Origin: JAEWSN01 sp942493335
Lineage (GTDB): Bacteria; Bacillota; Clostridia; DSM-8532
Length of the DNA: 64,000 nt
Assembly (NCBI GenBank): GCA_942493335.1
Contig: OW818693.1
Location: forward strand, 434,001-498,000
Direction: 5' to 3'
Shown here: positions 49,456-58,894 of the stretch, piece after piece
Numbering within the stretch: the stretch's first letter is position 1
Layout of the letters: the number at the start of each line of letters is the position of its first letter
Notes under the pieces: generated by a model
What the model was told of the DNA's origin: nothing
What the model saw: only the letters and a program-made list of their open reading frames with translations
The model's database searches: none
Program-made: the position numbers and the translations under genes

Positions 49456-51256
49456 ATTTCTGCACTCCGTCCGTCTTCAGTGTGTATTCCACCCGTGTTC
49501 CGATTCCTTCCGCACTCCGGATGACCAGGCCGAACCCGTCTCCGTATGCCAGCTTCAACCGCATGTGGACGTTCTTGATGCCGATGCTGGCCTTTCGGGT
49601 CAGCAGGGAATCTCCGTCTTCCTCCTGGAGGGACCGGTTCAGTTCCTCCACACGTGATTCGGGCATGCCACGGCCGTCATCCTGAATGGCGACCTGCATG
49701 ATTTCTCCCTCCATCCGTATGGAGATCTCGATGGAATGGGTTCCTTCCAGATCACGGAAACCATGGAGGATGGCGTTCTCCACGATGGGCTGCAGGATGA
49801 ACTTCATGACCCTGCAGCGCAGGACCGACCCGTCCGCATCGATGAACAGCTCGAAGCGGCCCGGTTGACGCGCCTGCTGGATCTGGACATAGTTCGAGAC
49901 ATGTTCCAGTTCCTCGCGCAAGGCAACCCAGCCCTTCGAAGGCATGTCGATGCTGTACCGGAACATGACACCGAGCCTGTGGATGAGGTCGCAGACCTCC
50001 ATGGCGCCTTTTCTGGCAGCCATGGCGCTGATCGTTTCAAGGGTGTTGTACAGGAAATGCGGGTGGATCTGCGACTGCAGGGCATTCAGTTCCGCCGCCC
50101 GGCTCTCGATTTCCCGGACATAGTTGACCCGGATGGATTCTTCCAGCCGATTCACCATCCGGTTGAAATGACCGTCCATCACACCGATCTCATCATTGCC
50201 GGCGAGCACGTTGCGGATTTCCAAATCCCCGCCTTCCACCTTTTCCATCTTTCTGACAAGGGTCTGGATGCGGCCGGTGATGCTGCCGGAAAGCAGGCCC
50301 GTCAGCAGGAAGATCACGCAAAGGGCGGTTGCGGCCAGGAAATAGATGGCGAGCCTGTTCTTGCCGGTCCGTTTTTCCAACTCTCCGTTATCAAAAAGAA
50401 AATGCACCTTCCAGTCGTACTGGCCGATCGCTTCAGTCACGAGGACCGTCTGCCGGCCATCCAGAGAACCTTCCGTTCGATTGTCCTTCCAGGTTTCCCG
50501 CAGGAAAACGAACTTTCGGGGGTCTCCATAGATCAGTTCATCATTTCGTCCCGTAACAAAAATGCTGTAGCCGGAAGAGGCTTCCTGATCCAAAACAGGC
50601 TCGAACAGGAGGTTCGCATTGACATCCAGCTTCACGATACCGCGACGTTGTCCGCCAAACTCTCCGGATGTGATGACAGGCGTCGTGAAGGACAGATAAT
50701 AGACGGAATCCTGTCTTTGCCACTGGAATTTCTGCACATGATAGAAATCCGTTCGGCCGGAGGCCATCATGGCCCTGTACCAGGGAAGACCGGATACGAG
50801 CCGTTCGCTGCTGACCTTGGGCCCGTAAACCTCCCGAAGCCCGTCCGCCGTGTAGAGCATGACGTTCCGGACATCCTTGAGGTTGCTGGTGCCCATCAGC
50901 ATGCCCACATCCCGCGTCAGCAGGAGGGCGATGTCGTACGGATTCGTCGAATCCTCTGTTGCGAGGCTGTCAAGAAGATCCGTTACGGACCGGTTCGAGG
51001 CGACGGAATGGAGAATGGTGCCGTAAAGCGACAGCTTGTATGCGGTCTTGTCCGCATATTGCCGGACTGTCTGGAGGTGGGAGCGCCCCAATTCATCCCG
51101 CACGAGATCGGACATGTTCCGATCAAGCATGAAGCTGGCAGCAACCAGGGGAATGACGCCGGCCATGGAGACGAACAGGAAAAGCTTCGTTCGGAGCCGC
51201 ATGTCCTGCATGATCCGTCGCAACCGGTTCCCAGACTGAACTGCGGGATCGCTCAT
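49448..51256 (-). CDS. Sensor histidine kinase (YesM-like)
   Basis: Start at 51256, behind AGGAGG, giving 602 residues. A membrane helix (about residues 27-48) is followed by a large extracytoplasmic sensor region (about 49-290), a second helix (about 295-318), HAMP, and the His_kinase domain with H398 in SQIHPHFLYNTLE. The ATP-binding domain shows LQPIVENAIL (N box) and DDGRGMPE (G1). It is the partner of the AraC-type regulator, and the pair sits directly upstream of LplABC-type genes, so it presumably senses the sugar that they import. Confidence 0.95.
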   Translation of the reverse strand: MSDPAVQSGNRLRRIMQDMRLRTKLFLFVSMAGVIPLVAASFMLDRNMSDLVRDELGRSHLQTVRQYADKTAYKLSLYGTILHSVASNRSVTDLLDSLATEDSTNPYDIALLLTRDVGMLMGTSNLKDVRNVMLYTADGLREVYGPKVSSERLVSGLPWYRAMMASGRTDFYHVQKFQWQRQDSVYYLSFTTPVITSGEFGGQRRGIVKLDVNANLLFEPVLDQEASSGYSIFVTGRNDELIYGDPRKFVFLRETWKDNRTEGSLDGRQTVLVTEAIGQYDWKVHFLFDNGELEKRTGKNRLAIYFLAATALCVIFLLTGLLSGSITGRIQTLVRKMEKVEGGDLEIRNVLAGNDEIGVMDGHFNRMVNRLEESIRVNYVREIESRAAELNALQSQIHPHFLYNTLETISAMAARKGAMEVCDLIHRLGVMFRYSIDMPSKGWVALREELEHVSNYVQIQQARQPGRFELFIDADGSVLRCRVMKFILQPIVENAILHGFRDLEGTHSIEISIRMEGEIMQVAIQDDGRGMPESRVEELNRSLQEEDGDSLLTRKASIGIKNVHMRLKLAYGDGFGLVIRSAEGIGTRVEYTLKTDGVQKYG

Positions 51257-51494
51257 AACGGGTCCTCCTTGCATGGCGCTGTTCCTTCCATCGGGATTTC
51301 ATGATACGCCCGCCTGAAAAAAATGGCAAGACGACCGATTGCCGGGTACTACATAAAGGAAAGACAAGACCGGCCTCAGACTTCATACACCCGGCAATGG
51401 ATTGGCATCGTCATCGAATGTCGAAAAACGAATGCATCAACTGCCGGAGTCCCATCCAAAGCTTCATGTTTGCTGCCAAGACAGTAAAACCGGT

Positions 51495-51523
51495 TTGACG
51501 TATTCATATGCAGTCGATATGAT
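51495..51523 (+). promoter_or_regulatory. Promoter of the SPFH/zinc-ribbon gene
   Basis: TTGACG (51495-51500) and TATGAT (51518-51523), 17-base spacing, 48 bases before the ATG at 51572. The rest of the 51257-51571 gap shows nothing else. Confidence 0.75.
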
Positions 51524-51571
51524 GATTCAGACGGGAACGAGCCGGAAACAGAATGGGGAGGGAAACAGCAT

Positions 51572-52768
51572 ATGGGTATTCTGGGATTCATCAAGGGACA
51601 GTTCATTGATGTCATCGATTGCTTCGAGGAATCGGATGAGAACGTATTCTGGCGTTTTCCCATGAACGGGAAGGACATCATGATGAACGCGCAGCTCATC
51701 GTGCGCCCTGCACAGATGGCTGTTTTCGTCAACGAGGGACAAATTGCAGACGTCTTCCAGCCCGGAACCTACACGCTCTCCACGCAGAACCTGCCGGTCA
51801 TGACCAAGTTGAAATCCTGGAAATACGGGTTTGAAAGTCCTTTCAAGGCGGATGTCTTTTATGTCACGACCCGACAGCTGACCGATCAGCTTTGGGGTAC
51901 GCCTTCTCCGTTGGCCATCAATGATCCGGAGTTCGGCGGCCGCATCCTCATCCAGAGCCGCGGTCAATTCGCCTATCGTGTGGCGGATCCGACCCGTTTT
52001 CTCGAGGAATATGCGGGAACGCGTGAAGTCTGCACCACGACCATGCTGCTGAACTACCTGCGCGGTTTCATCGTGCAGTATCTGCGGGACGGCATCATGG
52101 AATCCGGACTCGGATATACAGCCCTCAACACGCAGTTGATCGAATTCTCGGATACCATCATGGAAAAGCTGGCCGGAAAATTCACGGCGGTCGGGCTTGA
52201 ACTCACCAGCTTCGTCATCACCGAGATGGAATTGCCGGAAAACCTGCGCAATGCCATCGGCAAGGGGGCGGAGGTGAACCTGATGGGCGGACTCAATACC
52301 GTCGCCACCCTTGGCATGGTCGATGCGATGAAGGCAGGCGCCGCCAACGAGGGAAACCCTGCGGGAGCCATGGGCAGCGGTGTTGCCATGGCCGCCATGA
52401 TGGGACAGATGTTCGGGCAGATCGGCCAGAACATGCAGCAGGGGATGGCGCAGCAGGGAACAGCCCGGCAAGGTGAAGGGAATCAGGGTGTAGGCGTGGT
52501 TGGGACTTCCGGCAGTCCTGCTTCTTCCGGAACCGCTTGCGTTTTCTGCAAGGCCATGATTCCGAACGGTGCGAAATTCTGTCCTGAATGCGGAAAACCC
52601 GCAGCAGTCCCCGGAACCGCCTGTGGATCCTGTGGCGCCTCCATTCCCGCAGGCGCAAAGTTCTGCCCGGAATGTGGCAAGCCAGCCGGACCTGCTACCT
52701 GTGCAAAGTGCGGATTCACCCTGGCGCAGGGAGCCAAATTCTGTCCGGAGTGCGGCACCGCGAAATGA
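51572..52768 (+). CDS. SPFH-domain protein with three C-terminal zinc ribbons (YdjI-like)
   Basis: A 398-residue protein. Residues about 20-250 form the SPFH/virion core-like domain (QLIVRPAQMAVFVNEGQIADVF; GQFAYRVADPTRFLEEYAG; LTSFVITEMELPENL), as in Bacillus YdjI. A Gly/Met/Gln-rich linker (265-315) follows. The C-terminus has three zinc ribbons in a row, each with a FCPECG knuckle (about 320-343, 350-371, 375-396). YdjI partners with YdjG/YdjH and PspA in membrane-stress responses; here the next gene is YdjG-like, but no pspA is visible. Cytoplasmic, membrane-associated role is inferred. Confidence 0.9.
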   Translation: MGILGFIKGQFIDVIDCFEESDENVFWRFPMNGKDIMMNAQLIVRPAQMAVFVNEGQIADVFQPGTYTLSTQNLPVMTKLKSWKYGFESPFKADVFYVTTRQLTDQLWGTPSPLAINDPEFGGRILIQSRGQFAYRVADPTRFLEEYAGTREVCTTTMLLNYLRGFIVQYLRDGIMESGLGYTALNTQLIEFSDTIMEKLAGKFTAVGLELTSFVITEMELPENLRNAIGKGAEVNLMGGLNTVATLGMVDAMKAGAANEGNPAGAMGSGVAMAAMMGQMFGQIGQNMQQGMAQQGTARQGEGNQGVGVVGTSGSPASSGTACVFCKAMIPNGAKFCPECGKPAAVPGTACGSCGASIPAGAKFCPECGKPAGPATCAKCGFTLAQGAKFCPECGTAK

Positions 52769-52895
52769 TTCACCTGTGCAACACGGCTTGGGAGCAAGGC
52801 TAGGAGCCATGGCTCTGGGTTCTTGCGCAAGATAGGCGGAAGCATGGGACGATCCCATGGATTCACAGCCACAACAGATGGAAAGGATACGTGAC

Positions 52896-54002
52896 ATGTC
52901 CGCTCAAACCGAACAAAGAACCTTTCCCTGTCCCGGCTGCGGCAGCATGCTGGAATTCGATCCCGGCCTGCAGCAGCTGCACTGTCCGGCCTGCGGCAAT
53001 ACGATGCCCATTCCGGTGGACCGGGATGCGGTCATCATGGAGTACCCACTCGAGGAGGCCGAGCGCAACGCCTCGACGGACTGGTCTTCCGACACCGCCA
53101 CAGTCACTTGCGGCGGGTGCGGCACGCAGACCGTCGTCCAGGCGGACAGCGGAACGGCCGAGTGTCCTTTCTGCGGCAGCAAGCAGCTGATTCGGGACGA
53201 AAAGTCCACAACGATCCGGCCGGAGTCGCTGCTTCCGTTCAAAATCACGAAGGACGACGCGAAAGTCCGTTTCAAGGCCTGGATCGGCAAGAAATGGTTT
53301 GCGCCGACAGCTGCAAAAAACACATCCCGGGCGGATCGGGTCAGCGGTGTCTATGTTCCTTATTGGACCTACGATGCCCAGACCGATTACAACTACAGCG
53401 CCGAAGCCGGAACACATTATTATGTGACGGAATATCGAACCACCACGGATGCAAACGGCAAGCAGACACGGGAGGCCGTCCAGGTTCAAAAGACAAGCTG
53501 GCGGCCTGTCTTCGGAAGCGGCAACCGGTTTTTCGATGATGTGCCGATCAATGCTTCCAGGAACGAAAACAAAAAACAGATGGACAAGATCCGGGATTTC
53601 GCCTTTCAGGAACTTGTTCCGTACCGTCCGGAATTCCTGTTGGGGTTCATGGCGGAGCGATATGGCGTCAATGTGACGGACGGCTTTGAAATCGCGAGCG
53701 GTGAAATGCGCAGCGCCTTGATGCAGGATGTGCGGAGCGCCATCGTGGCGGACGAGGTTCGCAATATCCAGTTGGATGTACGGTATGGGAATATCCGTTT
53801 CAAGCATTTGCTCGCACCGATCTGGATTTCTTCCTTCCGGTTCCGCAACAAGCCGTATCGATTCGTGGTGAACGGCCAGACCGGCACCGTACAGGGAGAG
53901 TACCCGATTTCCCCCTGGAAGGTCACCTTATTGATTCTGTTTCTGGCGGCACTCGGTGTCGGCATCTATTTCCTGATCAACTACTTGCAGACAAACGGAT
54001 GA
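52896..54002 (+). CDS. Zinc-ribbon membrane protein (YdjG/TFIIB-type zinc finger)
   Basis: The ATG at 52896 has GGAAAGGA 8 bases upstream; 368 residues. Two zinc ribbons lie near the N-terminus: CPGCG...CPACG and CGGCG...CPFCG, followed by a conserved globular region (YVPYWTYDAQTDYNYSAEAG; SGNRFFDDVPINAS; YRPEFLLGFMAERYGV) and one membrane helix near the end (VTLLILFLAALGVGIYFLIN). Like Bacillus YdjG it seems to work with the adjacent SPFH protein. Zinc ribbons would face the cytoplasm. Specific function unknown. Confidence 0.88.
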   Translation: MSAQTEQRTFPCPGCGSMLEFDPGLQQLHCPACGNTMPIPVDRDAVIMEYPLEEAERNASTDWSSDTATVTCGGCGTQTVVQADSGTAECPFCGSKQLIRDEKSTTIRPESLLPFKITKDDAKVRFKAWIGKKWFAPTAAKNTSRADRVSGVYVPYWTYDAQTDYNYSAEAGTHYYVTEYRTTTDANGKQTREAVQVQKTSWRPVFGSGNRFFDDVPINASRNENKKQMDKIRDFAFQELVPYRPEFLLGFMAERYGVNVTDGFEIASGEMRSALMQDVRSAIVADEVRNIQLDVRYGNIRFKHLLAPIWISSFRFRNKPYRFVVNGQTGTVQGEYPISPWKVTLLILFLAALGVGIYFLINYLQTNG

Positions 54003-54059
54003 ACCCATCACAATCCGGGATTGTGCGATGGATCGGTCCATGACCGCCGGAGGAGACCC

Positions 54060-54845
54060 ATGTGCGGACGTTTCTATGTTTCCGAAGCTGAACTGGACGA
54101 TTTCGCCGCCCTGATCGAAGGCATCGAGAAGGATCTGCTCAAACCGAGGACAAACCGGGACGGCACCGGAGACATCGTTCCGGGCGATTTCGCGCCGGTT
54201 CTGGTTGCCGATCCTTCCGCATGTGAGATGGACGGGATCGGCGGGTTGCCGGCGCTCTCCACGCCAGCGGGCATCCGTGTCTTTTCCTGGGGATTTCCCG
54301 CAGCGAAGGGAAAAGGCCGTATCATCAACGCCCGTGCGGAAAGCGTGGCGGACAAGCCATTATTCCGGCTTCCGTTCGCCTCGTATCGCTGTCTCGTCCC
54401 GGCACGCGGCTTCTATGAATGGTCGGATGCTCCCGAAGCGGCGGTTTCCGGAGAGGCAGGGGAGGAAGAGCCTCTGCAGATGTCCATGGAGGGCCTTTTT
54501 TCATCCGTTCCCTCCGTCATGACGCAACAGGGCGCGGGAAGTCCGCACAGGAAACAGCCTCGTATCCGCCACCGCTTCTCCCGCGAGGATGGCCGCTTGC
54601 TCCTTATGGCCGGTCTTTATTGGAAGTTCAGACTCTCGGTCACGGAAAGCCTGACGGCGTTCACCATCCTGACAGTCGGCGCAAATCCGGATGTTGCACC
54701 GATTCACGACCGGATGCCGTTGATCCTGGAACAGAAGGAGCAGGCCGTCTGGCTGGGTGCTTCCGATGGAAAGGCGCTGCTGCCGTTGCTTGTCCCTTCG
54801 GCCAGCGGAATCCTGCACCATGAGGTCCTGCCGACAACCGCATGA
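54060..54845 (+). CDS. SRAP-domain protein (HMCES/YedK family)
   Basis: The ATG at 54060 follows GGAGGAG; 261 residues. The mature protein begins MCGRF, with Cys2 as the residue that crosslinks to abasic DNA sites. Other active-site elements are INARAES, GFYEW (glutamate) and IHDRMP (histidine). SRAP proteins protect abasic sites in single-stranded DNA. An insertion of about 45 residues, low in conserved features and rich in E, S, Q and R, separates GFYEW from LLLMAGLYW. The gene is 57 bases after the YdjG-like gene and may be co-transcribed. Confidence 0.93.
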   Translation: MCGRFYVSEAELDDFAALIEGIEKDLLKPRTNRDGTGDIVPGDFAPVLVADPSACEMDGIGGLPALSTPAGIRVFSWGFPAAKGKGRIINARAESVADKPLFRLPFASYRCLVPARGFYEWSDAPEAAVSGEAGEEEPLQMSMEGLFSSVPSVMTQQGAGSPHRKQPRIRHRFSREDGRLLLMAGLYWKFRLSVTESLTAFTILTVGANPDVAPIHDRMPLILEQKEQAVWLGASDGKALLPLLVPSASGILHHEVLPTTA

Positions 54846-55005
54846 AGATCTGATTGCTTCCTGATCGGGTCATTATGACATCCTTCATTGGGCTTGATCA
54901 ACATCTATAATGGATCCTGCCGACAGGATGATAGGACGTCATCCCGTTTCACTCCCTGGTGACGGCGCTTCCCACGAAATCCTCCGAACCCTTTGGAACG
55001 GCGTG

Positions 55006-55034
55006 TTTACAAATACAGATGCGGGTGGTACGAT
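55006..55034 (+). promoter_or_regulatory. Candidate topA promoter
   Basis: TTTACA (55006-55011) and TACGAT (55029-55034), 17-base spacing. Another possible -10 (TATAAT, 54906-54911) lies further up with a poor -35. The 54846-55162 gap holds no gene. Confidence 0.5.
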
Positions 55035-55162
55035 ATCATGGATATTCGTTTTCATCCAATGTATGGAAGTCATGGAACTCATTCTTCCTCTGGATGAAGG
55101 ATATCATCGGTCCGGAAAGCACATCAGCCCGGAAAAGAGCGTAAACCTCCAGGAGGAATCAT

Positions 55163-57352
55163 ATGTCCCGTTACCTGCTCATTGTCGAATCTCCTGCCAA
55201 AGCGAAAACCATCAAAAAATACCTGGGGAACGATTGGAAAATTTCCGCATCGATGGGCCACATCCGGGATCTTCCCCAAAGCCACCTCGGCGTGGATGTC
55301 AGCCGCAATTTCGAACCGATGTACATCAACATCCAGGGCAAGAACGACTTGATCAAGAGTTTGAAGGCTGATGCCCTCGAAGTCGATCAAGTCTATCTCG
55401 CAACCGACCCTGACCGCGAAGGAGAAGCCATCTCGTGGCATCTGGCGAAGCTTCTGAACATCCCGCCGGATTCCGCTTCCCGGGTCACTTTCAATGAAAT
55501 CACGAAAAATGCTGTCACACAGGCGGTTCAGCAGCCCCGCGCCATCGACATGAACCTGGTCGATGCGCAACAGGCACGCCGCATTCTGGATCGCATTGTG
55601 GGATATGAACTGAGCCCCATCCTCTGGCGGAAAGTCCGAAAAGGCCTGAGCGCAGGCCGCGTTCAGTCGGTTGCAACCCGCATCATCTGCGATCGGGAAG
55701 AAGAAATCGACAAATTCAAGCCGGAAGAATATTGGAGTCTGGATGCGTTGCTCGAAAAAAGTTCCAAGGAACGCTTCACGGCGCACTTTCATGGCAGGAA
55801 TGGGAAGAAGCTGGACCTGAAGGAAGAAGCGGAAGTCTCCCGCGTGCTGGAAGGCCTCAAAGATGCCGCGTTCTCTGTTGCCAAAGTGAAGAAGGGTTCC
55901 AAGAAACGCTCTCCTGCGCCTCCCTTCATCACCAGTACCCTGCAGCAGGACGCTTCCCGCAAGTTCGGATTCAGCACCCAGAAAACCATGATGATCGCCC
56001 AGCAGCTGTACGAAGGTGTGGAAATCGCCGGAGAAGGCGCGGTCGGCCTGATCACCTATATGCGTACCGACTCCGTCCGTATCTCGGACGATGCCCTTGC
56101 CGAAGCCCGGAAATACATCGAGGCGACCTACGGCACGGAATACATGCCGAAGGAACCCCGCAAGTTCAAGACGAAATCCGCGGCGCAGGATGCGCATGAA
56201 GCCATCCGCCCCTCGTATGTGGATCGCTCGCCGGACAGCCTCGAGGGCAGTCTGGAACCCGATCAACGAAAACTCTACGGTCTCATCTGGGAGCGTTTTC
56301 TGGGTTCGCAGATGGAGCAGGCAGTGTATGACACCCTCTCCATCGAGATCGATGCCGCATCCGTCGTCCCGACCGAATCCGGCACAACAGATGTCCTGAA
56401 TTTCCGTGCTTCCGGTTCGAAGCTGGTGTTCCGGGGTTTCATGGCCCTGTACGTCGAAAGCCTGGAAGAAGGGGAAGAGGACAAGGACAAGGATCAGGCC
56501 ATGCCGACGCTGACGGCCGGAGAATTGTTGAAATGTGCAAAACTTCTTCCTGAACAGCATTTCACACAACCGCCGCCACGTTATTCGGAAGCCACGCTGG
56601 TCAAGGCGATGGAAGAGCTGGGGATTGGCCGTCCGTCGACCTACTCGCCGACCATCGGCACCATCGTCAACCGCGGATATGTGGATCGTGAACGTCGGAT
56701 GCTGACCCCAACGGAGCTTGGTAAAATCGTCAACCATCTCATGTGCGAGAATTTTGCCGACATCGTGAATGTTCATTTCACCGCCGACATGGAACACAAG
56801 CTCGATACGGTGGAAGAAGGCAGCATCCCTTGGCGTGACCTGCTGAAGGAGTTCTACACACCCTTCAAGGAAGCTGTAAGGGCCGCCGAGAAAAGCATCG
56901 TGAAGGTTGTGCTGCCCGTGGAGGAATCCAATGAGGTCTGCGAGCTGTGCGGCAAGATGATGGTCATCAAGACCGGACGGTTCGGCAAATTCCTCGCCTG
57001 CCCCGGTTTCCCCGAATGCAAGAACACAAAGCCTTTTGTCGAGGATGCAGGCGTGAAGTGCCCGATGTGTGGCGCGCGCGTTCTTCATCGCAAGACGAAG
57101 CGGAACCGCAAGTATCTCGGATGCGAAAAGTATCCGGCGTGCACCTTCCTGAGCTGGGATCAACCCGCAGGCAAGGACTGTCCCAAATGCGGCAACTTCC
57201 TCACGGCCAAGACCAAGGCGGGCGTGACGGATTTGAAATGCAGCAATGCGGACTGTGACTATGTCGAAGCCGGGGAACGCAAGGAAGGCGAGGCTAAACC
57301 GAAGCGCGCAACCCGTAAAAAGACAGCCGGACCCGAAGAATCCGTCGAATGA
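55163..57352 (+). CDS. topA: DNA topoisomerase I
   Basis: A 729-residue type IA topoisomerase behind AGGAGG. The TOPRIM domain opens LLIVESPAKAKTIKKYLG with acidic ATDPDREGEAISWHLAK. The catalytic tyrosine is Y299 in LITYMRTDSVRIS, and HEAIRP follows. The C-terminus has three zinc-ribbon repeats (CELCG...CPGFPEC, CPMCG...CEKYPAC, CPKCG...CSNADC) and a basic tail. It relaxes negative supercoils. trmFO follows after 82 bases, the conserved topA-trmFO order of Bacillota. Confidence 0.98.
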   Translation: MSRYLLIVESPAKAKTIKKYLGNDWKISASMGHIRDLPQSHLGVDVSRNFEPMYINIQGKNDLIKSLKADALEVDQVYLATDPDREGEAISWHLAKLLNIPPDSASRVTFNEITKNAVTQAVQQPRAIDMNLVDAQQARRILDRIVGYELSPILWRKVRKGLSAGRVQSVATRIICDREEEIDKFKPEEYWSLDALLEKSSKERFTAHFHGRNGKKLDLKEEAEVSRVLEGLKDAAFSVAKVKKGSKKRSPAPPFITSTLQQDASRKFGFSTQKTMMIAQQLYEGVEIAGEGAVGLITYMRTDSVRISDDALAEARKYIEATYGTEYMPKEPRKFKTKSAAQDAHEAIRPSYVDRSPDSLEGSLEPDQRKLYGLIWERFLGSQMEQAVYDTLSIEIDAASVVPTESGTTDVLNFRASGSKLVFRGFMALYVESLEEGEEDKDKDQAMPTLTAGELLKCAKLLPEQHFTQPPPRYSEATLVKAMEELGIGRPSTYSPTIGTIVNRGYVDRERRMLTPTELGKIVNHLMCENFADIVNVHFTADMEHKLDTVEEGSIPWRDLLKEFYTPFKEAVRAAEKSIVKVVLPVEESNEVCELCGKMMVIKTGRFGKFLACPGFPECKNTKPFVEDAGVKCPMCGARVLHRKTKRNRKYLGCEKYPACTFLSWDQPAGKDCPKCGNFLTAKTKAGVTDLKCSNADCDYVEAGERKEGEAKPKRATRKKTAGPEESVE

Positions 57353-57434
57353 CCTACCCAACCGTCCTCGATGATTCCGCTTGGAACCCTATCCATTTCC
57401 TTTGATCATCCATTCATCCTCGAAAGGAACACGC

Positions 57435-58751
57435 ATGCAAGAATCCCCTATTACCGTCATCGGTGCCGGTCTGGCCGGAAGCGAAGCTGCATGGCAGATC
57501 GCCCGTCACGGCGTACCGGTTCGTTTGATAGAAATGAAACCTGCAAGAAAGACACCTGCCCATCAGATGGATGCCTTCTGTGAACTGGTTTGCAGCAACT
57601 CGCTCCGTTCGAACCAGCTTGAGAACGCGTCAGGCCTGCTGAAGGAAGAACTGCGGCGTCTTGGCTCCCTTGTCATGTCTTCCGCGGATGCCGCGGCCGT
57701 TCCTGCCGGTGGCGCGCTTGCCGTCGATCGTGAATCATTCTCGGGCGCCATCACCAGGGCCTTGCGAGAACACCCGCTGATCACCGTGGAGGAACGCGAG
57801 GTTCTTGCAGTTCCCTCCGGCGGGATGACCATCATTGCCACCGGGCCGTTGACGACGGATGCGTTGTCCGCCGACATTGCATCACGGATCGGAAGCAACG
57901 GACTGTTCTTCTTCGATGCCGCCGCGCCCATCGTTCGCGCCGACAGCATAGACTTGACGAAAGCCTTCCGGGCCTCCCGTTATGGAAAGGGTTCGGATGA
58001 CTACCTCAATTGCCCGATGGACCGCGAAACATACCTTGCGTTCCAACAGGCCCTGATGGACGCGGAAACCGTCGTCCTCAAGGACTTCGAGGAGAACCGG
58101 ATCTTCGAGGGATGCATGCCCATCGAGAGCATGGCCAGGCGCGGGGTGGACACCATGCGGTTTGGCCCGTTGAAGCCGGTCGGTCTGACGGATCCTGCCA
58201 CAGGCAAGGAAGCCTATGCCATCATCCAGCTGCGACAGGATGACGCCGCCGCTTCCCTCTTCAATCTCGTCGGCTTCCAGACACATCTGAAGTGGGGCGA
58301 GCAGCAGCGCGTCTTCCGTATGATCCCCGGCCTGGAACATGCCGAATTCGAACGGTACGGCGTCATGCACCGCAATACATACCTCAACTCGCCGCAACTG
58401 CTGACCGACACCTATCGTCTGCGTACGGATGAAAACCTGTATTTCGCCGGGCAGATGACCGGAGTGGAGGGGTATGTCGAGTCCGCCGGTTCCGGCTGGG
58501 TGGCCGGTACGAATGCAGCGCTGCAGGCACTGGGGAAGGCCCCCTTGCGCCTTCCCGGAACGACCGCCATCGGCGCGTTGGCCCGATATGTCTCGAATCC
58601 GGTCAATACGAAATTCCAGCCCATGAACGCGAATTTCGGCATCATGAACCCACTGGAAGGACGTTTCAAGGACAAGCGTCTGAAAAACGGATTGATCGCA
58701 GAACGCGGCCTTGCCGACCTCGCATCCCTGACGGAACAGATGAGCCTCTGA
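57435..58751 (+). CDS. trmFO: Methylene-tetrahydrofolate-tRNA uracil-54 methyltransferase
   Basis: Start ATG 57435 behind AAAGGAA; 438 residues. It makes ribothymidine at tRNA position 54 using methylenetetrahydrofolate and FAD. The FAD loop is GAGLAGSEAA (10-19), with IEMKPARKTPAHQ, the conserved CELVCSNSLRS holding a functional cysteine, FEGCMPIESMARRG, and YFAGQMTGVEGYVES. Located after topA as in Bacillus (gid/trmFO). Confidence 0.97.
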   Translation: MQESPITVIGAGLAGSEAAWQIARHGVPVRLIEMKPARKTPAHQMDAFCELVCSNSLRSNQLENASGLLKEELRRLGSLVMSSADAAAVPAGGALAVDRESFSGAITRALREHPLITVEEREVLAVPSGGMTIIATGPLTTDALSADIASRIGSNGLFFFDAAAPIVRADSIDLTKAFRASRYGKGSDDYLNCPMDRETYLAFQQALMDAETVVLKDFEENRIFEGCMPIESMARRGVDTMRFGPLKPVGLTDPATGKEAYAIIQLRQDDAAASLFNLVGFQTHLKWGEQQRVFRMIPGLEHAEFERYGVMHRNTYLNSPQLLTDTYRLRTDENLYFAGQMTGVEGYVESAGSGWVAGTNAALQALGKAPLRLPGTTAIGALARYVSNPVNTKFQPMNANFGIMNPLEGRFKDKRLKNGLIAERGLADLASLTEQMSL

Positions 58752-58894
58752 TATCGCTTTGAGCGACCGGCGAACCACCCTGCAAAGGGGCGATGCCGGA
58801 TCATAACCACCACGGGAATCTGTACCCGGAACCGATGCCGCCAGACAAAACAGCATCGACCCGGTAACATGATGGAAAAGAGAAAGGAGAATCC

